Source of the DNA: Bin80 sp965219915
GTDB lineage: Bacteria; Bacteroidota; Rhodothermia; Rhodothermales; Bin80
Assembly: GCA_965219915.1 (NCBI GenBank)
Contig: OZ244794.1
Coordinates: forward strand, 2,480,001-2,544,000
Length of the DNA stretch: 64,000 nt
Direction: 5' to 3'
The notes beneath the pieces are model-generated. The model did not search any database. It saw only the letters and a list, made by a program, of their open reading frames with translations, and was not told where the DNA came from. Made by a program: the position numbers and the translations under genes. Below, piece after piece: positions 1 to 8,893 of this stretch. Position 1 is the stretch's first letter. Every line of letters begins with the position of its first letter.

Positions 1-926
1 TCGACTTTCGTAAAGTGGACAATCCGATCATCTTGAAGACGAAATAGACCGAGACTGGTATTGTGCAGTTTCGCACCCTTCTCTATTCCTGCATAAAAAA
101 TCATCATATCGACATTCTCGTAAATGGAGGGATTTTTCACTTCCGTATAGGCCCTCTTTTCAACGAGACCGTCTATTGTGCTTGTCAGAGCCCACTGACC
201 TCCCGCCTCGGAATACAAATAGAGTTTCCCCTCATACAGGGACGGTGCATACAACAAGCCCCCATCCGTGAGGATAAAGGAATTTGGCTCTGCGGAAAGC
301 ATGGTTGTCTCAATCTTGCTATATGGGTCGGCGATCTGATCAGTGCTGCCAAACGTCACAGTGGGTTGCTCAAACGCGGGCCCATAAATTCGGAACAGGT
401 GGTCGACTTCGCCAGGTTCGCTGGTCTGGTGGCTTAGGAAGAGGTATCCGTCTCGAAATGGCCGGATGTCAGCTCGCGCCCACCTCTGTCGCGGGTGAGT
501 TGACAATAGCTGGCCTTCCGCGGAGAAGCGTGTTATCCGTCTATTTGTCCTGTCAAGAGCAATGAGTTCCTGCTCTTGGTTGATTGCAAGTCCATCGAAG
601 CTCTGGAATTCCATAGGCCCCTGCCCACGCTCACCCAGCGTACGGATGTAACGGCCAGAATCGTCATATACACGGATATTCATGACTTCTTGGTCGGCAA
701 CGTAAATACGGCCTTGAGCGTCAGTAACGACATAGCGAGGACTCCCGAATAGGTATTCGGGCGAAGCAGATTCGTCTCCACCAAGAAGAAAAACCTCACG
801 CAACTGCACATCCAATTCCGGAATCACACGTGAACCTATCCCGGGCTCATTTTTCGCGCACGCCGCCACGAGAGTACACGTCAAGACAAGAGCAAGGCCG
901 AGTAGGTGTCTGGCCTTGTCCGTCAT
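1..926 (-). CDS. Beta-propeller (NHL-like) lipoprotein, C-terminus cut by window edge
   Basis: This is a partial gene; 308 residues are visible and the 3' end lies beyond position 1. The N-terminus has a short basic region, a hydrophobic stretch and a lipobox LVAAC with the lipidated Cys at residue 23, so an envelope lipoprotein is expected. The body repeats blade-like segments such as YVVTDAQGRIYVADQ and IRVYDDSGRYIRTLGERGQG, typical of six-bladed beta-propeller/NHL-like proteins common in Bacteroidota and Rhodothermota. The ATG at 926 is preceded by a perfect AAGGAGG (934-940 on the complementary strand) with 7-nt spacing, which fixes the start. The substrate or partner is unknown. Confidence 0.8.
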   Translation of the reverse strand, partial: MTDKARHLLGLALVLTCTLVAACAKNEPGIGSRVIPELDVQLREVFLLGGDESASPEYLFGSPRYVVTDAQGRIYVADQEVMNIRVYDDSGRYIRTLGERGQGPMEFQSFDGLAINQEQELIALDRTNRRITRFSAEGQLLSTHPRQRWARADIRPFRDGYLFLSHQTSEPGEVDHLFRIYGPAFEQPTVTFGSTDQIADPYSKIETTMLSAEPNSFILTDGGLLYAPSLYEGKLYLYSEAGGQWALTSTIDGLVEKRAYTEVKNPSIYENVDMMIFYAGIEKGAKLHNTSLGLFRLQDDRIVHFTKV

Positions 927-1469
927 TTGGGAACCTCCTTGAACTGTTGTACGGTGTGATAGCTGTTGCGACGCATGCTCAACATAAGAGCTAGCACATT
1001 GTGTTTGTGTTACACTGCCGTCGTAGCGCTGAACAATAGGATACTATAAAGGATTCTCTGCTCATTGACATCGACAAAGGCATGCTGGGACTGCCGCGCA
1101 CTGCTTCCCCATTTGATCAAACTACGCCGGAATGCTTCTGGAAGTCCATAAGCCATAGGCAAGTCCATCAAGCGTATATACCCCTCGCTGTCATCCGGGC
1201 TGGGCTCCACAAGGACCCTTATGAATTCAATACCGCCTCCATGTGTTCAGAGGCCATCCTAGAGTCCGATATACTCAAATATCTCGGTGAGGCACGGAGA
1301 GCGCAGGGACGTGCACTTAACAAATGCGGCAATCATGTCCAAATTGACTTAACCAGCATCAGTTTCAGATAGGGCCACCACCAACTTGGGCACACGAACC
1401 GGGTCGTCCGCATTACTGGAGAAACCCATCCTAGATCCGTCGCAACGTTTGAGAAGGGATAACGCCCGA
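927..1469. other. 543-bp gap with no intact gene
   Basis: No convincing complete gene is present on either strand. The first ~15 bp hold the ribosome binding site of the lipoprotein gene. The minus strand carries a short open frame (1010-1210, described separately) that looks like a gene fragment. The plus-strand frame at 1082-1372 is antisense to it and has no recognisable features. Confidence 0.6.
1010..1210 (-). pseudogene. Possible TniQ-like N-terminal fragment
   Basis: This 66-residue frame starts at GTG. Open codons continue about a dozen residues upstream without a better start and stop at a TGA. The segment EPSPDDSEGYIRLMDLP, followed by AYGLPEAF, resembles the opening of the TniQ family (a proline-rich start, D/E-S, then GY-x-x-RL and a later G-L). 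The downstream zinc-finger part of TniQ is absent. If correct this is a decayed transposition-related gene, but the match is from memory and short; chance similarity is quite possible. Confidence 0.2.
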
Positions 1470-2921
1470 TCAGTGCGGAGATACGTCTCGAATCAAACTC
1501 TCCTTCCCGAATTTTGAGATGGTCTCCAACGTCTCATGTACCTCGTTCCAGGTCGTAGAGTAATTGATGACGCACATCCTGAGTGCTAACGCTCCACGAA
1601 GGCGTGTAGATGAAATGAAAGCATGGTCATCCCAGAAGACTCGGGCTAGTACATTCCTATTGATTGTTTCCAACATTTGATTGTCAAAGTCAGCATCCGC
1701 GGGATTTACTCGGAAGCATGCAATCCCCAGCGCAGCAGGTGCTAACATCTCCAGGACCACACTCTCTTCAACATACTCCTCAATCCTTCGCGCGAGCTCC
1801 ATCCCGTGCGATTGGGCTCTCCGGAATGCTGCCATACCAAAGGTTTGAACGGACATCCAGATCTTCAATGCCCTCACCGAACGACTAAGTTGCAAGCCCC
1901 TGTCCGAAAAATTTGGATGATTTGCGCCCCAAATAGTGTCCTGGAGAATATCGCACTTCCCGGCAAACGCACACTCAAGTGTGCGTAAATCCTTGACCAT
2001 CAACCCTCCCACTTCATAGGGTTGGAAGAACCACTTATGCGCGTCCAGCACAATTGAATCTGCACGTTCAATTCCGCTCATGATATCCTTACCTTCCTCG
2101 GTCACGAGTACAAAGCCTCCATGCGCGGCATCAACATGGAGCCATATATCCTGGGCCTCGCAATAGTCGGCCATCTCTTCCAGTGGGTCAACGGCTCCGC
2201 AGTTGGACGTTCCAGCGTTCGCACATAGAGCGATGGGACTGAATCCGGCGGCTCTGTCCTTAGTCACGGTCTCAACGAATGCATCCATATCCATGCGGAA
2301 ATGCCTGTCGGTCGGAATCATACGAATGCGTTCTGGGCCAATCCCCATAATCCTGGCCGCCTTGACGAGTGCACTATGGCTCTGTTCGCTCATGTACAAA
2401 ACGCCTCGTTCTGGATCAATCGCAGCCTCGCGCGCCGCAACAAGACCATCCAGGTTCGCCGCCGACCCCCCGCTCGTTAATACACCTCCCGCGCCTTCTG
2501 GATAGCCAATCCAGCGCCGGAACCAGTCGACAACTACAAGCTCTAGCTGGCTCGGACCACTTGAGATCAACCAAGAACTCTGGTTGATATTAAAGCCGGC
2601 AACCATAAAGTCAGCCAGGACACTAGGCCAGGTGGGCTGTGAAGGGATAAATCCGAAACACCGCGGATGGTCTAAGCTCAGCGCGATTGGAAGAATCTCA
2701 TTTGCGGCTTCTTCTATCACTTGCGAGGCCGAACGGCTCTCCTCCGGTGGAGGCCTCATCAATTGATCCTCAAGATCCCGCCGGAACTCTCCCGCCCAAG
2801 CACCTTCTCCGGGCATATTCTCAATGCGCCGCACTAGCAACTCTGCCGTTTGTTGCGCAAGTGCCAGCATTTGTTCTGGCAACATACAGAGATCATTGCC
2901 GACTACATCATTACCGGTCAT
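1470..2921 (-). CDS. Group II PLP-dependent decarboxylase (aromatic-L-amino-acid decarboxylase family)
   Basis: This 483-residue protein has the fold-type I decarboxylase hallmarks. The PLP-stacking His182 lies in SEQSHSAL, Asp264 in HVDAAHGG pairs with the cofactor ring nitrogen, and the Schiff-base Lys296 lies in LDAHKWFFQP. Length and motifs match the group II family, which includes aromatic amino acid, histidine, tyrosine and glutamate decarboxylases. The sequence alone does not settle the substrate. It is a cytosolic enzyme releasing CO2 and an amine. It is divergent from the aldehyde dehydrogenase at 3356, and amine-to-aldehyde-to-acid catabolism would be a sensible link, though no amine oxidase or transaminase is nearby. 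The start ATG at 2921 has only a weak GGA upstream. Confidence 0.9.
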   Translation of the reverse strand: MTGNDVVGNDLCMLPEQMLALAQQTAELLVRRIENMPGEGAWAGEFRRDLEDQLMRPPPEESRSASQVIEEAANEILPIALSLDHPRCFGFIPSQPTWPSVLADFMVAGFNINQSSWLISSGPSQLELVVVDWFRRWIGYPEGAGGVLTSGGSAANLDGLVAAREAAIDPERGVLYMSEQSHSALVKAARIMGIGPERIRMIPTDRHFRMDMDAFVETVTKDRAAGFSPIALCANAGTSNCGAVDPLEEMADYCEAQDIWLHVDAAHGGFVLVTEEGKDIMSGIERADSIVLDAHKWFFQPYEVGGLMVKDLRTLECAFAGKCDILQDTIWGANHPNFSDRGLQLSRSVRALKIWMSVQTFGMAAFRRAQSHGMELARRIEEYVEESVVLEMLAPAALGIACFRVNPADADFDNQMLETINRNVLARVFWDDHAFISSTRLRGALALRMCVINYSTTWNEVHETLETISKFGKESLIRDVSPH

Positions 2922-3355
2922 TTCCGTCCACTTTATTGTCCATCAGATGTCTCCACAGGTGTGAAAGTTAAGTACGCTGTATCAAGAAAACAAATTGTAC
3001 GAGCGCAAACGAAAAATACTGTCAGGGAAGATTTTCCGTGTCTTCCGTGTGGAAGGTCACCTTCACAGCCCCGCATACGCTTGTATCTTTCTCCTCATTA
3101 GTATTACTACTTTTGTAGGCATCACAGCCCCTTGTACAACCGTCCCAATGAGACTACATCAACTTCCCAGAATTCTCTGTCAGTGCCGTATCCCACTGTC
3201 AGCGAAGTATCCCACCGTCAGCGAAGTATCCCACCGTCAGCGAAGTATCCCACTGTCAGCGAAGTATCCCACTGTCAGCGAAGTATCCACTGTCAGACAA
3301 CTGATTTAGCACTATCTTGTGGAATCGGCACAAATATGTCTGCAGGAAAAACTAA
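2922..3355. other. Divergent intergenic region between decarboxylase and aldehyde dehydrogenase
   Basis: This 434-bp spacer must hold the promoters of both divergent genes. It contains the 19-bp tandem repeat at 3188-3300. The overlapping plus-strand frames here are a product of the repeat, which has no stop in some frames, and show no protein-like composition outside it. I did not find a convincing promoter consensus. Confidence 0.6.
3188..3300. repeat. 19-bp tandem repeat, five full units plus one degenerate
   Basis: The unit is GTATCCCACTGTCAGCGAA. Full units begin at 3188, 3207, 3226, 3245 and 3264. Units 2 and 3 carry C for T at the tenth base, and the sixth unit (3283-3300) is shortened and diverged at its end. 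The repeats abut with no spacers, so this is not CRISPR. The array lies about 55 bp upstream of the aldehyde dehydrogenase start. Confidence 0.95.
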
Positions 3356-4789
3356 ATGAGCCCCACTATGAAACCACTCCGCCTTGTAATTAACGGCAAG
3401 AAGGTCTCTACCGAACGAAGCTTTGAAGTGTTGAATCCCGCCAATGAAAAAGTAGCTGGACTTGCACCAATGGCGGGAAGGAAAGATCTGGACGATGCTG
3501 TGCAGGCCGCCCAGACAGCATTCAAAAAATGGCGCGAAGTACCCGAATCCCAAAGACAGACAGCTTGTCTGGAAATTGCATCAAAAATTGAGGAAAATGC
3601 TGAAGAGCTCGCCCATATTCTGACAGCGGAGCAGGGTAAGCCCCTAAACGGCCTCGGCTCACGCTGGGAAATCGGTGGCGCGATGGCCTGGACTCAATAC
3701 ACGGCCAGCCTGTCTCTTCCAATAAAGGTTCTCCAGGATAACGATGAAGGCAGGGTTGAACTACACCGCAAACCAATTGGTGTTGTAGGCTCCATTACTC
3801 CCTGGAACTTCCCGGTCATGATTGCGATCTGGCATATCATTCCTGCTGTTCTCTCGGGCAACACGGTAGTATCCAAGCCCTCTCCCTTTACACCCTTATC
3901 CACGCTACGCTTGGTTGAACTCATGAACGAAGTGTTGCCAAACGGCGTGGTCAACTGCATTACGGGCAAAGACGAATTGGGGGCCGCAATGACAGTGAAT
4001 GAGGGGATCGGCAAAATTGTTTTCACCGGCTCCTGCGCGACTGGCCAGAAGATCATGGCGAACTCAGCGGAAACCATGAAGCGACTGACCCTCGAACTTG
4101 GTGGAAATGATGCCGGAATTGTTCTTCCAGACGTTGATCCAAAGCAGATTGCCGAAGGACTGTTCTGGGGCGCGTTCATAAATAGCGGTCAGACATGCGC
4201 GGCATTGAAACGCCTCTATGTTCATGATAATGTGTATGACAATGTCTGCGATGAATTGGTAGATCTTGCCCGACAGATGAAGGTAGGAGAAGGTGTGAAC
4301 GAGGATGTTGTTTTGGGGCCGATTCAGAACCGCAAGCAATACGATATTGTGGACGACTTGGTGCAAAGCGCCAAATCCAAAGGACGTGTGCTCTTGGGGG
4401 GAGACCCCAAAGAAATACAGCAGAAAATGGGCGGGAAGGGATACTTTTACCCGCTCACGATCATAGCCGACTTGGAAAACGGAGATCCTCTCGTTGATGA
4501 GGAACAGTTTGGACCCGTTCTACCGATTATCCGCTATCATCGAATCGATGAAGCAATTGAGAAGGCAAACGATAACCCCAATGGTCTAGGAGGTTCGGTC
4601 TGGAGCCAGGACATAGGAGAGGCAAGAAGAATAGCAAACCAGATGGAATGCGGCTCGGTTTGGATAAACAAGCATGGAATGATTCAACCCAATGCTCCCT
4701 TCGGGGGAGTAAAGCGTTCTGGAGTTGGAGTTGAATTCGCGGAGGAAGGCCTGAAGGAGTATACGGATATCCAGGTTGTTTTCTCCTAG
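3356..4789 (+). CDS. NAD(P)-dependent aldehyde dehydrogenase family protein
   Basis: This 477-residue protein has a complete ALDH active site: Asn151 in TPWNFP, Lys174 in VVSKPSPFTP (cofactor binding), the general base Glu247 in LELGGN, and the nucleophile Cys281 in NSGQTCAA. It oxidises an aldehyde to the acid with NAD(P)+. Length is normal for the superfamily. The exact substrate cannot be read. The best candidates are aminoaldehyde or succinate-semialdehyde-like compounds, and the divergent amine-forming decarboxylase makes aminoaldehydes plausible. AGGAAA lies upstream of ATG 3356; an in-frame ATG at 3368 is the alternative start. Confidence 0.92.
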   Translation: MSPTMKPLRLVINGKKVSTERSFEVLNPANEKVAGLAPMAGRKDLDDAVQAAQTAFKKWREVPESQRQTACLEIASKIEENAEELAHILTAEQGKPLNGLGSRWEIGGAMAWTQYTASLSLPIKVLQDNDEGRVELHRKPIGVVGSITPWNFPVMIAIWHIIPAVLSGNTVVSKPSPFTPLSTLRLVELMNEVLPNGVVNCITGKDELGAAMTVNEGIGKIVFTGSCATGQKIMANSAETMKRLTLELGGNDAGIVLPDVDPKQIAEGLFWGAFINSGQTCAALKRLYVHDNVYDNVCDELVDLARQMKVGEGVNEDVVLGPIQNRKQYDIVDDLVQSAKSKGRVLLGGDPKEIQQKMGGKGYFYPLTIIADLENGDPLVDEEQFGPVLPIIRYHRIDEAIEKANDNPNGLGGSVWSQDIGEARRIANQMECGSVWINKHGMIQPNAPFGGVKRSGVGVEFAEEGLKEYTDIQVVFS

Positions 4790-5106
4790 AATGTCTTGGT
4801 ATCGGTTTACTGCAATCCCGACTATAGTTTAGGCAAGCTTGAAGCAAGTTCGGTTCACACGGCTCAAGGTTGCACTGATCCGTAAATGGTCAGTGGGGAT
4901 GAGAACATGTCTGGCACTGAATACAATGCATCTCCTTCTCATGCGGAGTACCTGCTGACCTCCTATGTCTTTTTGGTGCCGGACGCTCCAATAATGATGG
5001 GAATCACTTGCACATCTGGGGCAGGACCAAGTTAGCAGCCTATTTTGCCTTGAATCCTGCAATCATACCCAAGATTACTCAACCCCAGACAGCCAATCTT
5101 CTCAGG
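4790..5106. other. Convergent intergenic region with an inverted repeat and a zinc-ribbon-like frame
   Basis: This 317-bp region separates two convergent genes. An imperfect inverted repeat (CACTGATC and GGTCAGTG, 4873-4895) could form a hairpin and might end transcription, though no T-run follows. The minus-strand frame 4829-5062 contains CPRC followed 28 residues later by a basic run and CIVFSAR, which resembles the NrdR zinc ribbon with its last Cys changed to Phe. No NrdR ATP-cone follows, so if real it is a remnant. Confidence 0.4.
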
Positions 5107-5688
5107 CTACAATAAACACTCAGACGCATGCACATCCTGATGCGAACTGATACGCCCAAGCTGTGCCTTCTTCGAAGTTAGTACACCTGTATTCATCCCC
5201 AGAAAGCGCATAGTTCCATCGTAGCGACCGTACTCCATCTTGATACACAGGTCCATAATTACATCAAGACCTCCCGCACCGGCGATCGTGGCTGCTTCCT
5301 CATTGAAAAGTCCAAGCTGCAGCCAAAACACTTTTGCATTGATATCCACGGCTTGCGCTGCGTAAATCGGACATTCGTGTGAAGGTCGAAATATATTCAC
5401 CACATCTACTGGCTCAGGAATATCCTTCAGTGTTGGATAAACTTTTTCTCCCAGGATCCTGTCTGCCTTTGGATGCACAGGAATTATCTTTATGCCTCTA
5501 CTCTTCAGGAAAGTCGCAACGAAATAGCTGGCTTTCTGCCGCTTCGTGGATAACCCCACGATGGCAACCGAACTGGCAAACCCGAGGGTTCGGCAAACCA
5601 AGGCCGGAGCTTGGTATATTGCCTGCTGCTCAACCGTAAGCAAAGAGTGGCTGGTCAAATCGCACGCAGCGCCTGATCTAGATCCCAT
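5107..5688 (-). CDS. CoA-binding domain protein (YccU family)
   Basis: This 193-residue protein has a Rossmann-type CoA-binding domain from about residue 38 (SSVAIVGLSTKRQKASYFVA) through IIPVHPKADRILG, VDVVNIFR and the C-terminal IMDLCIKMEYGR. It lacks the catalytic parts of succinyl-CoA synthetase, as is usual for the stand-alone YccU family, whose role is unknown. It is about 50 residues longer than typical members, with extra N- and C-terminal residues. It overlaps the end of metY by 34 bp, and GAGGA precedes ATG 5688 by 7 nt, which suggests co-transcription and translational coupling with metY. Confidence 0.85.
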   Translation of the reverse strand: MGSRSGAACDLTSHSLLTVEQQAIYQAPALVCRTLGFASSVAIVGLSTKRQKASYFVATFLKSRGIKIIPVHPKADRILGEKVYPTLKDIPEPVDVVNIFRPSHECPIYAAQAVDINAKVFWLQLGLFNEEAATIAGAGGLDVIMDLCIKMEYGRYDGTMRFLGMNTGVLTSKKAQLGRISSHQDVHASECLL

Positions 5689-6947
5689 AGTAAATCCTCT
5701 TCAGTTTCGAGTCCAATTGAAAGACGAATCATGCCAGGATCAATGCCGCTGGCTACAAGCTCTTCATCAGAGAGCTGCTGATGTGTCGTTGACGCCGGAT
5801 GAATCACCAAGCTTCGTGCATCACCCACATTCGCCAAGTGAGAAAACAGATTAAGCGCTTCGATGAAGCGCCTACCGGCCTCACGAGGATCAGCTCCTCT
5901 GAGACCAAAAGAAAACACAGCTCCCGGCCCACGTGGACAATATCTGAGGGCGAGTTCATGATATGGACTACTTTCCAATCCTGGGTAAGCCACATACTCA
6001 ACATTCGGATCGTCCTCAAGGTATCTTGCAATCGCCATGGCATTCTTAACATGACGATCCATGCGGATTGAAAGCGTCTCAAGTCCCTGAATCAAGAGAA
6101 AAGCATTGAATGGCGACAGGCACGAACCTGTATCTCTGACCGTCTCAACACGTGCCTTCATCAAAAATCCATGGAGGCCAAACGTATCGTAGAAGCGCAA
6201 ATTATGGTAGGAAGGCGAGGGGTTTGCAATTGACGGGTAGTGACTGTAGTCGAACCGCCCGGATTCGATAATTACGCCACCAATTGAGTTGCCATGACCA
6301 CCTACGAACTTCGTAGCTGAATGCAGAGAAATGTGCGCCCCGTGATTAAGCGGCTGGCACAGGTACGGTGTTGCAAACGTATTGTCAATTATCAGTGGAC
6401 AATTATTTGACTCGGCCAGTGCAGCCAAGCGGGAAATGTCCACTACACTGCCTTGAGGGTTGCCGATCGTCTCCGCGTAAAGGGCACGCGTTTTTGAGTT
6501 GATTGCTGCCTCCCATGCATCAAAATCGTCGGGATCCACAAAATGGGCAGTAACTCCCAACTTGCGAAAAGTGTGCACAAACTGTGTGCGTGTTCCACCA
6601 TATAGGTGTTGCGAAGCCACGACCTGGTCCCCCGGCTCCAGTAGCGTCATCATTGTAACAAGCTGCGCAGCCATACCGCTTGAAGTCGCAACTGCACCCG
6701 CACCTTCCTCTAAAGAAGCTATACGCTCCTCAAAGGCGGCGGTGGTCGGGTTATTGATTCGAGTGTAGATATTGCCATACTGCTTCAAATCAAACAGCTC
6801 TGCCGCATATTGCGGGCTATCGAAAACATATGAAGTCGTCTGATAGATCGGAACAGCACGCGAACCAGTCACCGCATCTGGAACATGACCGGCATGGAGC
6901 ATTCTCGTTTCGAAGCCAAAATCACGTTTTTGATCAGATTTACTCAT
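5655..6947 (-). CDS. metY: O-acetylhomoserine aminocarboxypropyltransferase (sulfhydrylase)
   Basis: This Cys/Met-metabolism PLP enzyme makes homocysteine from O-acetylhomoserine and sulfide. From the inner Met at 6947 it is 430 residues, normal for MetY. The PLP Lys213 lies in HSATKFVGGHG, Asp188 in IIDNTFATPY, and the YTRINNPTT segment near residue 61 is typical. MetY rather than cystathionine gamma-synthase is favoured by the length and by the large insert before FGLHGFLMKAR. An upstream in-frame ATG at 6965 would add six residues. No SAM riboswitch is visible in the ~90-bp spacer shared with ppk2. Confidence 0.92.
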   Translation of the reverse strand: MSKSDQKRDFGFETRMLHAGHVPDAVTGSRAVPIYQTTSYVFDSPQYAAELFDLKQYGNIYTRINNPTTAAFEERIASLEEGAGAVATSSGMAAQLVTMMTLLEPGDQVVASQHLYGGTRTQFVHTFRKLGVTAHFVDPDDFDAWEAAINSKTRALYAETIGNPQGSVVDISRLAALAESNNCPLIIDNTFATPYLCQPLNHGAHISLHSATKFVGGHGNSIGGVIIESGRFDYSHYPSIANPSPSYHNLRFYDTFGLHGFLMKARVETVRDTGSCLSPFNAFLLIQGLETLSIRMDRHVKNAMAIARYLEDDPNVEYVAYPGLESSPYHELALRYCPRGPGAVFSFGLRGADPREAGRRFIEALNLFSHLANVGDARSLVIHPASTTHQQLSDEELVASGIDPGMIRLSIGLETEEDLLWDLDQALRAI

Positions 6948-7056
6948 TTGCCAAATAAAAAACAATGAATAGAGAAATGGAGCAGCTACAATAGAATTTG
7001 CTAAAAAGCAACAAATAAACTTATTTTAGAAAATCACACCAAGTACTTGCAATTCT

Positions 7057-7872
7057 ATGGAAACCCCGCAGAAAAACGGGCAACTGGGTAAAAAGTTCTA
7101 CAGGAAGGAACTGGCTAGACTGCACGTAGAACTCGCGCGGCTTCAGCGCTATATTGAATTAAACAAGAAACGCATCGTCGTGCTGTTTGAAGGCCGAGAT
7201 GCGGCTGGTAAGGGGGGAACAATCAAGCGCATTACGGAACCGCTTAACCCAAGGGTCTGCCGCATAGTAGCGCTCTCCAAACCCACAGAGCGTGAAAAAA
7301 CGCAGTGGTATTTCCAAAGGTATGCAAATCATCTGCCGGCCGCTGGAGAGATGATTCTCTTTGATCGCAGTTGGTACAACCGTGCTGGCGTGGAACGTGT
7401 GATGGGTTTCTGTTCCGAAGAGGAGTACTGGGAGTTTCTGCGAGAATGTCCCATATTCGAACGTATGTTGATCCAGAACGGCATCACACTGATCAAGTAC
7501 TGGTTCTCCGTAAGTGCCGAAGAGCAGGAACGCAGATTCCGACGTCGGATTGAGGACCCAACAAGAAAATGGAAAATCAGCCCCATGGACATAGAATCAA
7601 GAGCTCGCTGGACCGACTATTCGAGAGCAAAAGACCAAATGTTTCTGCACACTGACCTTCCGAATTCTCCTTGGTGGGTCATTGAGGCTGATGACAAACG
7701 CCGTGCAAGGCTGAACTGCATTGCCCACCTTCTTGATCAAATCCCCTACAGTAGAATTGAGATACCGGAAATCACGCTTCCCCCGCTACAGTCGGACCAA
7801 GGCTATGTTCGCCCTGCTATGGACACACAACGAATCGTGGGAGATCAGTTTTCTAAACCAGCGGATCCATAA
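7057..7872 (+). CDS. ppk2: Polyphosphate kinase 2 (PPK2 family)
   Basis: This 271-residue single-domain PPK2 transfers phosphate between polyphosphate and nucleotides. The Walker A loop is EGRDAAGKGG (residues 45-54), and the Walker B/lid segment begins DRSWYNRAGVE (103-113), followed by the basic lid residues RRFRRRIEDP and the KWKISPMD segment. All catalytic elements of class I PPK2 are present. It is divergent from metY across 109 bp. A separate ppk1 lies 1.8 kb downstream, so the cell has both synthesis-type and nucleotide-recycling polyP enzymes. Direction (polyP-driven NDP phosphorylation or the reverse) cannot be told from sequence. Confidence 0.93.
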   Translation: METPQKNGQLGKKFYRKELARLHVELARLQRYIELNKKRIVVLFEGRDAAGKGGTIKRITEPLNPRVCRIVALSKPTEREKTQWYFQRYANHLPAAGEMILFDRSWYNRAGVERVMGFCSEEEYWEFLRECPIFERMLIQNGITLIKYWFSVSAEEQERRFRRRIEDPTRKWKISPMDIESRARWTDYSRAKDQMFLHTDLPNSPWWVIEADDKRRARLNCIAHLLDQIPYSRIEIPEITLPPLQSDQGYVRPAMDTQRIVGDQFSKPADP

Positions 7873-8172
7873 CCTTTTACCGTGCACCAACCAATAATGG
7901 ATGCTGCTCCGCATGATCCCTCAATCATGTATCAAAATTTTCGGAACCAGCTATGTTCAAAGGATAACACGATTTCCGAGCAATTTTGGTCAGTACTAAA
8001 TCCGTCATGTCCCCGTTGTCACCATCAACTGACATCGGGCTGATAAACTGGAGGCTGACAATCCTCACCAGATACAAACCACCCCTTCAGACAGCGCCGA
8101 GAGCGCGTCCGTACGACGAAAAACGGGCTTGCAGCCGACATTCGACTCGGCCGGCGGGCCATTGTCAGGCTA
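7873..8172. other. 300-bp convergent intergenic region
   Basis: No gene is supported. A perfect 6-bp inverted repeat CATGAT/ATCATG around a 6-nt loop (7912-7929) lies 40 bp after ppk2. It lacks a T-run, so it is at best a weak terminator or a protein-binding palindrome. Confidence 0.4.
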
Positions 8173-8628
8173 TCAATCCCTAAAAATCTTCACCAGACCA
8201 CTCCCGATAGCAACCCCCGCTGCGCCAATTAACGGATTCAGCCAGCTCAACCACATAGGTTGAACGCTTTTCTCAGTTGCCTCGAAAACTGATGGTGCGA
8301 AGTCACGAACCTCGTCTCCACCACCACCGCCTATCATCATCATTATGGCAGAAACCACCCCCAACACTACGACCAGGGCAATCAGGTACTTGGTAGCGGT
8401 GTGATTACGAGCAATCAGGTAACAGACCTTACCGGCTACCAAAGCAACACAGACGCCGACTATGATGCTCATGATTACCCAGCCAACGGAAACATCCCAG
8501 GAGTCCGGCTGATACGCCCCTTCGGCCCCCATAACCATGTAAGCCACACTAAAAATCACTCCGATTCCAACAGCCATTACGAGATAGCCGACAACTACGG
8601 CCAGCAAGTTCATCCAAAAATTGCGCAT
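8173..8628 (-). CDS. Small integral membrane protein of unknown function
   Basis: This 151-residue protein has four predicted membrane segments (about residues 5-30, 47-67, 80-98 and 124-148). A Gly-rich turn GGGGGDEV follows the third segment, with a short soluble loop after it. I do not recognise a family. Codon use and hydrophobic periodicity look like a real gene. It is convergent with ppk2 and about 265 bp from the divergent pdxH. Confidence 0.7.
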   Translation of the reverse strand: MRNFWMNLLAVVVGYLVMAVGIGVIFSVAYMVMGAEGAYQPDSWDVSVGWVIMSIIVGVCVALVAGKVCYLIARNHTATKYLIALVVVLGVVSAIMMMIGGGGGDEVRDFAPSVFEATEKSVQPMWLSWLNPLIGAAGVAIGSGLVKIFRD

Positions 8629-8893
8629 GATAGCTTCTTGTGTCAGTTGAGAGGTATGATACTAAGGGTTACTCCGGAAAAAAACCGTGGTATTGCGTGC
8701 GTGCCCCGGTGTTTTATATCCGACGCTGAAAATCTCATCATTTTGTGGCAATCTTTTGTATCAAGCTCATCCAGTTGCATAGGAGTGGCTCAGTGACTGC
8801 TCGGACCTTGCGACGTAGTGAGTATCTCGTCGGCAACAGACCGCAGTTAATCAGGTTCCATTCGTGTAACATCATACCTAATCTGGTTATCTT

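Noticed and set aside
3188..3300. CRISPR array
   Set aside because: The 19-bp units abut directly with no spacers, and no cas genes are near.
3132..3359. Short repeat-coded protein on the plus strand
   Set aside because: It is only the translation of the tandem repeat, with no start signal and no homology-like features.
6948..7056. SAM riboswitch upstream of metY
   Set aside because: The spacer shared with ppk2 is only ~100 bp, and no SAM-I or SAM-II conserved stem or loop is seen.
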